DNA of 64,000 nucleotides from Dyadobacter beijingensis DSM 21582 (GTDB lineage: Bacteria; Bacteroidota; Bacteroidia; Cytophagales; Spirosomataceae), in contig NZ_KB907791.1 of assembly GCF_000382205.1 (NCBI RefSeq), forward strand, positions 62,001-126,000. Reading direction: 5' to 3'. The position numbers were made by a program, and so were the translations under genes. Below the pieces are notes generated by a model that was not told the origin of the DNA, did not search any database, and worked only from the letters and a program-made list of their open reading frames with translations. Each line of letters opens with the position of its first letter. The stretch's first letter is position 1. Positions 54,937 to 62,947 of this stretch are shown here, piece after piece.

Positions 54937-54990
54937 ATGGTTTCAATTTTGTTTATGCAAAATTGAGATCCTCAGCAGGGCTAAACAAGG

Positions 54991-55590
54991 TCATTTGACC
55001 ATAATTCCGGCCTCGCGTTGCAGCTGCGCGTGCCGGATGCGCGTGAGTGTTTTGAGCGAAATGCCCAGGTATGCAGCGACCATCCGCAATGGCAACCGCG
55101 ACATATAGTCGGGAAATTGCACAACGAAATCGGCGTACCGCTCTTCGGGCGTGCCGCTCAGGATTGTGAGAATGCGGTTACGGCTATTGTAAATATTGCC
55201 GGAAATGAGGCGTTCGGAAAACCTTTTCAATTCGGGAATCTCGCGCAGCAGGGTATCGAAATCCGCTTTGCGCCAGAGCATTACCTCGCTCTGCTCCACC
55301 GCCGTGATGTTCACCAGCGACGGCACCTGCCTGTCGTAACTCTCGACATCGAGCGTCCAGGTCTGTTCCGGTGAAAATTGCAGGATATGCTCATTTCCAT
55401 CGGATTTGATATGGAAAGTACGCAGCAAGCCGTTGACAATAAATATCTTATGCCGGCAAATTTCTCCCGCACTCAATACGGCCTCGTTCCTCCGAAGCCC
55501 GCGAAACGTCGCCAAACCGCTCACATGCCGGATCGTTTCGTCGGGCAGGGAAGTCTGGCTGGCCAGGTATTGTTCAAATTTCGTATGCAT
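54991..55590 (-). CDS. Crp/Fnr-family transcriptional regulator
   Basis: The ATG at 55590 (MHTKFEQYLA) gives 199 aa. The cyclic-nucleotide-binding-like barrel (about 10-120, FSPEQTWTLDVESY) lacks the cysteines of an Fe-S Fnr. A C-terminal helix-turn-helix follows (MVAAYLGISLKTLTRIR). It probably controls the SDR gene downstream, as is common for such pairs in Bacteroidota. A candidate direct repeat lies upstream at 55774-55792. Confidence 0.87.
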   Translation of the reverse strand: MHTKFEQYLASQTSLPDETIRHVSGLATFRGLRRNEAVLSAGEICRHKIFIVNGLLRTFHIKSDGNEHILQFSPEQTWTLDVESYDRQVPSLVNITAVEQSEVMLWRKADFDTLLREIPELKRFSERLISGNIYNSRNRILTILSGTPEERYADFVVQFPDYMSRLPLRMVAAYLGISLKTLTRIRHAQLQREAGIMVK

Positions 55591-55773
55591 CAATTCAAAG
55601 ATAATCAAATGCCGCGCCCCCGCGCAAGCAGCAGCCGGTGATCAGCGAAATGCTGCCCGCGGATGGTTGGGACGGTACCCTGGCATTATTTATCGTCGTA
55701 ATGCAGGACTTGTGCAGGAATAGTAGGTCTTTGTGTTTGCCGCGAAATTCCCTTGCTGTTATGATTCTCATGG

Positions 55774-55792
55774 GTGTACATTTTTGTGTACA
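55774..55792. promoter_or_regulatory. Repeated GTGTACA half-sites
   Basis: GTGTACA occurs at 55774-55780 and again at 55786-55792, spaced 12 bases; each contains the palindrome TGTACA. The site lies 184-202 bases upstream of the Crp/Fnr gene start and just beyond the end of a degraded gene. It is operator-like, with no known match. Confidence 0.35.
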
Positions 55793-55822
55793 CGTTTAGC
55801 GATATTTTTTTGATTTTCAATT

Positions 55823-56336
55823 TTACCTGCAATTCAAATACTCAAACCAAAGCGCGTCAAGATACGTATCCTCCCAGGGGATGCTGGTGGCGATGAGGGG
55901 GTATTTGGTATCGGTGTAGGAGTAGTTGGCGTCGACGCCGAAGCCTTTGGAGACGCGGCGGATGATATTGTGTTTCGAAAAGACGGCAGGGTTGTTGGCC
56001 GTCGCCGAACCGAAATAGAGCATGAAATCGAAAATGCCCGGATGGCCGTAGAATGGGTTGATCAGCTTGTCATAAAAATACGCATAGTCGGCCACGACGA
56101 GGAACCTTTCCGATTTGGCCTCCCGCTCGTAGGCAACCATCGCGATCACGTCGCCCTGGACGTCGTATGCATAGGTTTCATATCGGTACACCTGGCCAGA
56201 CCGTTCGGTATGGCATACGCCTTGCGTAAAGTTGGTGATTTTGGATGGATAGACGTTCGCCTTCCCACAAAATCTTGCACCATTTCTTTGGGAGAAATGT
56301 GCCGAACATGGCAATACCGATGGCGATCAGGTTCAT
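55823..56336 (-). pseudogene. Hypothetical membrane-anchored protein gene with an apparent frameshift
   Basis: The main frame (55823 to about 56326) has no ATG, only TTG at 56314, and its first 25 residues look non-coding. In another frame, an ATG at 56336 opens MNLIAIGIAMFGTFLPKKW, a convincing signal-anchor that runs on for about 49 codons and then stops. Joining the two near 56265 would give a plausible protein of about 165 aa with anchor, Tyr-rich body (VVADYAYFYDKLI) and WFEYLNCR end. The simplest reading is a single-base indel. Alternatively the gene uses TTG. No family is recognised. Confidence 0.5.
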
Positions 56337-56356
56337 CGGGCGTAGTGACTTTTTGA

Positions 56357-56521
56357 ATTTATGGCCATGTATACGGCGGTCCGATCACGATCGTTGCGGA
56401 GGTGAAAATGGAGGCGGAGAAAGTGGAAATTTTTGGAAATAATCATGTTAAGAATTTCAAAACCAGTATCGCATTGGATATCGTCAAGGCGGGCTTGAAT
56501 ATTCCGCTGAATAAATCCTAA
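56357..56521 (+). pseudogene. Short coding fragment ending in a clear protein-like tail
   Basis: An open frame of 54 codons starts right after a stop at 56354 and has only an internal ATG (56408, 37 codons). It reads GGPITIVAEVKMEAEKVEIF, then KTSIALDIVKAGLNIPL. Composition and the amphipathic pattern look like the C-terminus of a real protein rather than random sequence. It may be a gene remnant next to the frameshifted ORF and the glycosyltransferase. Confidence 0.35.
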
Positions 56522-56539
56522 ATTTGAACGGTTTACAGA

Positions 56540-57421
56540 ATGCCAGTTACGCCTGCCATGTTTTCAATTAAAAATCTGATTTCAACATTAAAAGGGGCGA
56601 ATGTCGGTCAACCCGCTGAACCTGAGTACTATTTAGCGGTTTGCTGCATCGTAAAAAACGAAAATGATTACCTGCGGGAATGGCTGGAATACCATCGTAA
56701 AATTGGGGTTGAACATTTCTTTATTTACGATAATGGCAGTGAAATTCCGGTAGAGGAAACAGTTAATACATTAGGTTTCAATTCTTTTGCGACGGTGATT
56801 GAAATGCCGGGAAAAAGGAAACAGGTGAAGGCTTACCAGCATTGCATCGATCGGTTCGGAAAGCGCGCGCGTTGGATTGCTTTCATCGATATGGATGAGT
56901 TTATTGTCCCGAAAACCGATGACGTCCATTTACCAAAGTTATTGGAGAAATATGAAAATTACGGCGGATTGGGCGTTTCATGGCTCATTTTCGGCTCTAA
57001 TAACCACCAACGGAAACCGGCAGGCAGCCAGCTCGAAAACTTCACAAAACGGGCGGAAGTTGATTTCTTACCCAACAGACATATTAAGAGTATCGTCCAG
57101 CCGCAGCACGTCCGCGCCGCGGATATGGCCCATTGCTTTTATTACAAACAGGGCTTTTTCTGTGTGAACGAACATTTTATGCCTATCCCGCACGCGACCG
57201 CCGATCCGAGCGTCGATTTCATTCAGCTCAATCATTATTATTGCCGCTCTTTCCAAGAATACCATCAGAAAGTAGCGAGAGGTAATGCCGATACCAAACG
57301 TAAAAGGAAACTGGAAGAATTTCATAACCACGACCGCGATGCAAACGCGGTCGTGGACACAACTATTCTTGATATTTTAAAAAGGCTGGAAAATAGCCAA
57401 CCGCGGGGCGTCGCGAAATAG
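56540..57421 (+). CDS. GT92-type / family 2-like glycosyltransferase
   Basis: The 293-aa protein begins its domain with CCIVKNENDYLREWLEYHRK (about 34-53), the family 92-type opening, then FFIYDNGS, and the metal-binding DxD in FIDMDEFIVPK. There is no signal or membrane helix, so it is cytoplasmic or membrane-associated, adding a sugar to a surface polymer or lipid. The gene is clearly less GC-rich than the rest of the window and sits next to gene debris, which suggests transfer. The start may also be at 56558. Confidence 0.85.
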   Translation: MPVTPAMFSIKNLISTLKGANVGQPAEPEYYLAVCCIVKNENDYLREWLEYHRKIGVEHFFIYDNGSEIPVEETVNTLGFNSFATVIEMPGKRKQVKAYQHCIDRFGKRARWIAFIDMDEFIVPKTDDVHLPKLLEKYENYGGLGVSWLIFGSNNHQRKPAGSQLENFTKRAEVDFLPNRHIKSIVQPQHVRAADMAHCFYYKQGFFCVNEHFMPIPHATADPSVDFIQLNHYYCRSFQEYHQKVARGNADTKRKRKLEEFHNHDRDANAVVDTTILDILKRLENSQPRGVAK

Positions 57422-57423
57422 CC

Positions 57424-57939
57424 CTATTCGCTGGATGGGATCCGGCTGGTTTGCGTGGCCAGGTTCCGGTAATTACCGGTTGTTCCTGTGTGGTTTTTAG
57501 TATTTCTTTCCGACGAGCCGCTCCCGCTTTTAACCTCGGTATCCGGTTCTGTCATGTTTTTCCGGCGAATGGAAATCGCTTCACTCGAAAACAGCATGGA
57601 CTTGTCGTCCGCTTTGTCGGAATAGCTTCCTACGTAATTCGCATTTTCGTGGGTAGCGCCGCCGGGCCGGTTGCTGCCGTCATTTTCAGCGCTTTTACGG
57701 GCAACCTGATCGGTTGGATTGGGTTTGTCGGCCGGTGCATCTGTCTGGCCGCTTTTTGCTTGCTGCTGGTCTTTGGCAGCGTCGGCCTGCTGTTTTTCGT
57801 TCTTAGGAGAAGGCGTTTGCACGCCTTGACCCGTCGCTTTGGTCGTTTTCGATTTGTCGGTGGAACTGCTCGTACTCTGGGCGAAAATAGCGCCTGCCGT
57901 TCCAATTAATATAACCGAAGTTATTATGAGCTTTTTCAT
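57424..57939 (-). CDS. Secreted low-complexity protein
   Basis: The 171-aa protein has a signal peptide (MKKLIITSVILIGTAGAIFA, cleaved before QS). The mature part is rich in Lys, Gln, Asp, Ser, Thr and Pro, with no predicted globular fold (residues 22-100), and resembles intrinsically disordered periplasmic linkers. No family is recognised. It is convergent with the glycosyltransferase gene, ending 2 bases away. Confidence 0.7.
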   Translation of the reverse strand: MKKLIITSVILIGTAGAIFAQSTSSSTDKSKTTKATGQGVQTPSPKNEKQQADAAKDQQQAKSGQTDAPADKPNPTDQVARKSAENDGSNRPGGATHENANYVGSYSDKADDKSMLFSSEAISIRRKNMTEPDTEVKSGSGSSERNTKNHTGTTGNYRNLATQTSRIPSSE

Positions 57940-58055
57940 TGTATTTAACTTTTAATTGCGGATTCAGATACTTTGAATGCGTTAAAAACCATGCCACTGG
58001 AAGGACTCATTTCCACATCGGAGGGTGTTTTGCCGACTGGTTGAAAAGCGCCGTG

Positions 58056-58457
58056 CTATTGTATCTTGCTGATAAACCTCACATTCGATTTGCTGTCCGT
58101 TCGCAGCACACTTTGCTGGCTGAAACGACGCAGGTAACGCTGGGCGATGCTGTCGAGCGCGGCGCTGCGTTGCCGGGTCATTTTGCCAAAAAAAGTCACG
58201 ACTTTCGTAGGTTCGGTAATCGTCTTTTTGGTATCGGTATCTCTCCAGCGGCCATTGGCATCCCATTCGGTGTATCCCTCGGGGAAATAATTGCTGATCA
58301 CGCTGTCGCTGAAATTCTTCCATTGCTGCTCGGTCACCGTGCCGCCGCCGGGAATGTCGCGGCCGAAATACAGGTCGGAACGGCGGTAGCCGGCGCAGGA
58401 AGTGAGAAAAACGCAGCCGAAAATAATGCCTGCTGATAGGTTGTTGAGGTGGATCAT
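58056..58457 (-). CDS. DUF3574-family lipoprotein
   Basis: The 133-aa protein has a lipobox at Cys21 (VFLTSC). The domain contains DLYFGRDIPGGG, then a WKNFSDSVISNYFPEGYT stretch and the TYPE motif WDANGRWRDT, matching DUF3574 proteins of unknown function. It lies 36 bases downstream of the von Willebrand-domain lipoprotein gene in the same direction and may be co-transcribed. Confidence 0.75.
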   Translation of the reverse strand: MIHLNNLSAGIIFGCVFLTSCAGYRRSDLYFGRDIPGGGTVTEQQWKNFSDSVISNYFPEGYTEWDANGRWRDTDTKKTITEPTKVVTFFGKMTRQRSAALDSIAQRYLRRFSQQSVLRTDSKSNVRFISKIQ

Positions 58458-58493
58458 CGTTCAGGTTCGTTGGGATACCCAAACTTACGATAG

Positions 58494-60704
58494 TTACCGC
58501 TCAATTTTCACGTCGAACACAAATGACGCCGAAGTCTTGCCCGCTTGCGCCTGCGTGAAGCGTATCAGGCCTTTTTTGCCCTGCTGCGTCGTGAACGACC
58601 AGAGGTATTGGGAGAGCGGTGCCGTGGTAGTGAGGTCGGTAAGCGGGTGGGTGAGCTCGGTCTTTTCGTCGGCGCCCTGGTCGAACGTCCAGGCGCGGCG
58701 CAGGTCTTCGGCACGGGTGAACGTGTCCCATTGGTTAGCGGGAATGCTCGTATACCTCAGAAAAGTATTCTGAAAATACGGCCACTGCTGGGCTTCAATG
58801 CGCGGCCAGATATTGTAGGCGCCGCAGGATACGCCGCAGTTTTTTACTGCCCGCGGCCCTGCAAACCACGGTCCCGCGTAGAAATCGAACACGATATCGA
58901 TGTCGCGGGCCACGGCTGCGCCCCGCGCGAGGGTATAGAACGTCCCACGGTCGAGGTCAAGCAGGATGCGGCTTTCGGGATCGTCGGACGGCCTTTCTTT
59001 CAGGTCTACTTTCAGGCTGGTAAATGCTGCCACATCGGGCCCTGCCGGGAATTCCTGCTGGCTGTGCAAGGCTGACTGCGCCAGCCGCTCGTCGCCCGTA
59101 AGCCCGACATCGAACATGCAATGCCCCAGTTCGGGCTGGCGTGTCACGCCCGCCGTCCTGCACACACCCTCCGCCCAGGCCAGCTTTTCCGGCGATACGA
59201 CGGGGAAGGTTTTCGGGAAATTACGGTCGGTAAATGAGGCCGTGTTCCGCCCATTTTCATATATAAACAGCGAGGTAGCGTCGCTCACGCGCCAGGCGTC
59301 GGCGAAAGGCCCGGTGATACTGGCGAATAGCGGATCGACGGCCGTTCCGTCGGCGAGTTTGAAATCGTTGCTGAAATCACCGTCGTAGTTACCCATCAGG
59401 CCGGTCATCTGCCCTTTACGTTCGGGGCTGAGCAGGACCATGTAGTCGAGGGAAAACGCATTCCAGTAAATGCTGACGCCTTCGCTTTTTGCATTCGTAA
59501 ATACGAGCTTCTGACCGCCTTCCAGCCTGATTTTGTTGCCATTACCCAATGCCGCCTGCGCTGCCGCGGAGATCGCCGTTTCTTTTTTATTAATGTACAA
59601 TTTCGCCGTATTGCTGAGGCCGGGTTTCATGAGGAAGCAAATCTCGTCGCTCCCCAGCCTTGCCGCAACGCCCGTGTTGACGCTGGCCCGGTTGGTTTTA
59701 TCGACATCCTCCTGCCTGCCTTGTATTTCAATGCCGGATGCTTTTGCGGCGACGAACTCACCGATGGTTTGAAAATCGTAATTCAGGCCGTCGTGTGTGC
59801 GGAAATGCGGGTCGCCCGTAGAGCCGCCGCCGGGCAAGCCAAGCCCTTCGCCGAGGCGTTCGAAAATGCCGTTGAATGCGTCGGAGAGGTTTCTCGGGCC
59901 GCGGTTGGTGCGGGCCGCCTGTGCCGCCGATCGTGCCGCTTCCTCGCGCGCCGCCTGCTGGGCCGGCGTTTCTCCACGCGAATTGCGCTGCTCGGGCTGG
60001 GCGTTGGTGGGCATTTGTGCCTGCTTTACCGGGTTTACCATTTTGTAAACTGGCAGGGGCGAGCCCGGCGAGGGAGCGGGCCGGTAGTAGTAGGATGCAT
60101 GGTAATCGGTGCCTTCGGCCGGCTGCACGTAGCCCTGCGCATAGGCTGGCGTCGCGAGGAGGTCGGTCAGGAATTTGTCCCAGTCAAAAGTCTTTTCGGT
60201 ACCGTGGAGGCTGGCGATAGCCGTTTCCTCGCCGGCCAGCACGCCCCAAACGGCGTCGGCCGACAAGTCTTTGGAAGTAGCGAAACCGGGTACTTTCGAG
60301 AGTCGGGCACTGAGGAAGTCCGTCATCGTGGGGAAGTTTTTGACTTCCGCGGCGCCAGCGGCAATGTCCGCATTAGCCGTTTGGATTGCCGCGTCGATGG
60401 TGGTCAGATCTTTCGTATTAAATGCCATGTATTTGCCAAAGCCGTAGCCGTCCGCCTCGTCGCCGGCATAGGTGTCGAACCGGAAATCGAGGATGGCAAC
60501 GCCCTTATTGCCTGTCGCGGGATCGGTACAGGGCAGGATCAGCTGGTGGTAGCGTATGCCGACGGGCCCGTTGCTTGCGGCGTCGGGCGTGTTTTCCTTC
60601 TCCTTGCACGCGAACGGCAGGGCGAACAGGGCAATCAGCAGCACCATGCGGCGGGCAAATGCGGGTGCGGCAGGGCGGGAGAGATGCGTTAGCAGGTATT
60701 TCAT
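58494..60704 (-). CDS. Large lipoprotein with von Willebrand factor D domain
   Basis: The 736-aa protein has a lipobox at Cys33 (ALPFAC). An N-terminal domain of unknown type (about 45-220) leads to a Gln/Ala/Arg-rich linker (about 230-290), then a VWD domain (about 297-450) opened by GDPHFRTHDGLNYDF and containing GLMGNYDGDFSNDF. A C-terminal region follows (about 480-736). VWD domains mediate protein adhesion and multimerisation and are mostly found in animals, less often in bacteria. It is anchored in a membrane, probably facing the surface. Function unknown. Confidence 0.8.
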   Translation of the reverse strand: MKYLLTHLSRPAAPAFARRMVLLIALFALPFACKEKENTPDAASNGPVGIRYHQLILPCTDPATGNKGVAILDFRFDTYAGDEADGYGFGKYMAFNTKDLTTIDAAIQTANADIAAGAAEVKNFPTMTDFLSARLSKVPGFATSKDLSADAVWGVLAGEETAIASLHGTEKTFDWDKFLTDLLATPAYAQGYVQPAEGTDYHASYYYRPAPSPGSPLPVYKMVNPVKQAQMPTNAQPEQRNSRGETPAQQAAREEAARSAAQAARTNRGPRNLSDAFNGIFERLGEGLGLPGGGSTGDPHFRTHDGLNYDFQTIGEFVAAKASGIEIQGRQEDVDKTNRASVNTGVAARLGSDEICFLMKPGLSNTAKLYINKKETAISAAAQAALGNGNKIRLEGGQKLVFTNAKSEGVSIYWNAFSLDYMVLLSPERKGQMTGLMGNYDGDFSNDFKLADGTAVDPLFASITGPFADAWRVSDATSLFIYENGRNTASFTDRNFPKTFPVVSPEKLAWAEGVCRTAGVTRQPELGHCMFDVGLTGDERLAQSALHSQQEFPAGPDVAAFTSLKVDLKERPSDDPESRILLDLDRGTFYTLARGAAVARDIDIVFDFYAGPWFAGPRAVKNCGVSCGAYNIWPRIEAQQWPYFQNTFLRYTSIPANQWDTFTRAEDLRRAWTFDQGADEKTELTHPLTDLTTTAPLSQYLWSFTTQQGKKGLIRFTQAQAGKTSASFVFDVKIER

Positions 60705-60872
60705 GACGGAATGCGGGACGATGTTGTAATGCGAAGTTGTCCCGGCCGACCGGTACGTGCAATGGCGGATAGACGAACGACCGTTTGAATCGACGACGGG
60801 GATTGCTGGAACAAATTTTATAGCTTAGCGAACTCGCTATCAGCGCATCCATCAGTTTTCAACTAAAATCAA

Positions 60873-61805
60873 ATGGTCATGCAAAAAGTAGTTCCTCATT
60901 TATGGTTTGACAAGGAGGCCGTTGAAGCAGCGGAATTCTACGCGTCTGTTTTTCCCGAATCGCGCATGACGGGCAAGATGCGATTTGAAGACACCCCTTC
61001 CGGCGATGGCGATCTGGTACTTTTAGAGATCTGGAACCAGAAGTTCTGGGCCATCAGCGCCGGGCCGCTTTTCAAATTCAACCCGTCCATTTCCTTTATG
61101 GTCAATTTCGACCCGCTCTTTTTCGGATCGTCGGATAACCCCGCGCAGGCGGCCAGGGAGAAGCTCGACGAGGTGTGGAATGCCCTGGCCGACGGCGGAT
61201 CGGTACTAATGCCGATCGATAAATACCCATTTAGCGAAAGGTATGGCTGGGTTGCCGATAAATACGGGGTCTCGTGGCAGCTGATCCTCACCAACCCGGA
61301 AGGCGAGCCGCGGCCGTCCATTGTCCCGTCGTTCCTGTTCGTGGGCGCGCAATGCGGCAGGGCGGAAGAGGCGATCAATTTGTATACCTCGGTTTTTGAA
61401 AATTCCAAAATTGGCAATATCCACCGCTATCCCGAAGGCCCCGGCCCCGATAAGGCCGGCACGGTCATGTACGGCGATTTCCGTGTCGATGATTCATGGT
61501 TTGTGGCTATGGATAGCGCCCACGAGCACAAATTTGAGTTTAATGAAGCGGTATCCTTACTGGTAAACTGTGAAGATCAGCAGGAAATAGACGAGCTGAC
61601 GCGACAATTGTCGGCCGAGCCGGAGTCGGAGCAATGCGGGTGGATCAAGGACAAATTCGGGGTGTCATGGCAGCTCTCGCCGACGGTACTGGAAGATATG
61701 TTCGTGAACGGCACGCAGGACCAGTTCAGCCGTGTCACGAAGGCACTCATGCCGATGAAGAAAATCGATATAGCCACACTGGAAAAGGTATTTGCCGAGG
61801 CCTGA
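60873..61805 (+). CDS. Tandem PhnB-like / VOC-family protein
   Basis: The 310-aa protein carries two copies of the 3-dmu-9_3-mt (PhnB-like) VOC fold. The first (about 5-145) opens VPHLWFDKEAVEAAEFYASV and the second (about 150-285) opens SFLFVGAQCGRAEEAINLYT. Both end with a DKYGVSWQL or DKFGVSWQL motif. It is cytoplasmic. Members are metal-site VOC proteins of mostly unknown activity. The ATG at 60879 is an alternative start. Confidence 0.85.
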   Translation: MVMQKVVPHLWFDKEAVEAAEFYASVFPESRMTGKMRFEDTPSGDGDLVLLEIWNQKFWAISAGPLFKFNPSISFMVNFDPLFFGSSDNPAQAAREKLDEVWNALADGGSVLMPIDKYPFSERYGWVADKYGVSWQLILTNPEGEPRPSIVPSFLFVGAQCGRAEEAINLYTSVFENSKIGNIHRYPEGPGPDKAGTVMYGDFRVDDSWFVAMDSAHEHKFEFNEAVSLLVNCEDQQEIDELTRQLSAEPESEQCGWIKDKFGVSWQLSPTVLEDMFVNGTQDQFSRVTKALMPMKKIDIATLEKVFAEA

Positions 61806-61821
61806 GAGTGCAGCTAAACTG

Positions 61822-61856
61822 AACGGGGCGGAAAATTACATTTCCGCCCCGTTTTT
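61822..61856. terminator. Strong rho-independent terminator after the PhnB-like gene
   Basis: AACGGGGCGGAAA (61822-61834) and its exact reverse complement TTTCCGCCCCGTT (61841-61853) make a 13-bp stem with a 6-base loop, followed by T to 61856. The facing gene ends at 61878, so it can serve both strands. Confidence 0.85.
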
Positions 61857-61877
61857 ACTTTCACAAAGGTTTCATTA

Positions 61878-62924
61878 TCAACATTTAGAGGTGTCCACAA
61901 ACTCGAACGACGGTCCGATCGTGTAGCCCGCTTTGCCGGGGAATGGCGTAGCGCAGAGTTTTTCGGCGGTCAGTTTCAGGTCGTACATTACGCCGATCGT
62001 GTCGTTGAGCTTTTCGGGATGGCCGTTGAATGTATCGTGCAGGCCCGAAAGCAGCGAGTAATAGCTGAGGTTGAACTGGTTCATGCGGTTCAGTTCCTCA
62101 CTGCCGGCCGGCAGCATGCTCGTTTTGGTATTCGGGAAAAGCGGGAATACATCCGCCGGCGTGTACGGAATGCCGGGACCTGAAAACGAATAGCCGTTCG
62201 GTGCCGATGGATCTTTAACGAGCCTTTTACCTTTGTATAACTCCTCAAAACGGTAGTAATGCGCCAGTTCGTCCTCCTGGTCGAGCGGGGAGGTAGGGGT
62301 ACCTTCGCCTTGCTCGATGATGATGTTGATGGCGTCGATCGCGTTTGTTTTGGTATAAACAGGGAAAAGCTCGTCGGCCGGGAAAAATGGCGACGTCACC
62401 TGATAATCCTTGTGGCCGGGCAGGTTATCCGGTGCCAGTTCATCTATTTTCTGCTGAATGGCCTGGTAAAACTGCCCGATCGTGCTGTATGTCGGTAATG
62501 CGGTGGCGAGCATGGCGGTTTTGAAAACGATCGGATTTTCAGGTTCCTCTATTTCCATGAACACATCATGCACGACTTCCGGCGAGTATTTTTCCAGGCC
62601 GACGATCAGCCCGTTGCCGATGCCCATCGGAAGCGGGCCCGGGTACTCGGGCACGAAATCGCTGTTGTTAATGTAAGGCGTGCCGCCGAGCGCATTCAGG
62701 ATGTTTGCGGCGATCGTCATATGCAGCATTTCCTCGATCACGATCGAATGGATGATCTGCCGCTGTACGAGGTTGGTGCCTGGTTTGAGCGAAAATAGGG
62801 CCGTCAGGTAAGGCGGAATGGTGGAATGTTCCAGTTCGATGGCCTTCTGCACGAGCGGGTAGAGCTCCTCGATCGCATTGGCCGTGAGCGCCTGTTGGAT
62901 ATATTTTGAATCTATCTTTAACAT
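61878..62924 (-). CDS. Ferritin-like protein (iminophenyl-pyruvate dimer synthase family)
   Basis: The 348-aa protein has an N-terminal four-helix bundle with di-iron-type ligands: ELEHSTIPPYL, then IVIEEMLHM, with an E-x-x-H pattern in each. This matches the ferritin-like domain first named from bacterial bisindole synthesis (VioB/RebD type). The C-terminal half is a longer helical region. It is probably cytoplasmic or exported with its partner. No indole-pathway genes are in the window, so the reaction is unknown. The partner gene lies 23 bases upstream. Confidence 0.8.
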   Translation of the reverse strand: MLKIDSKYIQQALTANAIEELYPLVQKAIELEHSTIPPYLTALFSLKPGTNLVQRQIIHSIVIEEMLHMTIAANILNALGGTPYINNSDFVPEYPGPLPMGIGNGLIVGLEKYSPEVVHDVFMEIEEPENPIVFKTAMLATALPTYSTIGQFYQAIQQKIDELAPDNLPGHKDYQVTSPFFPADELFPVYTKTNAIDAINIIIEQGEGTPTSPLDQEDELAHYYRFEELYKGKRLVKDPSAPNGYSFSGPGIPYTPADVFPLFPNTKTSMLPAGSEELNRMNQFNLSYYSLLSGLHDTFNGHPEKLNDTIGVMYDLKLTAEKLCATPFPGKAGYTIGPSFEFVDTSKC

Positions 62925-62947
62925 TGTGAGGATATTTTAGCCGTAAA

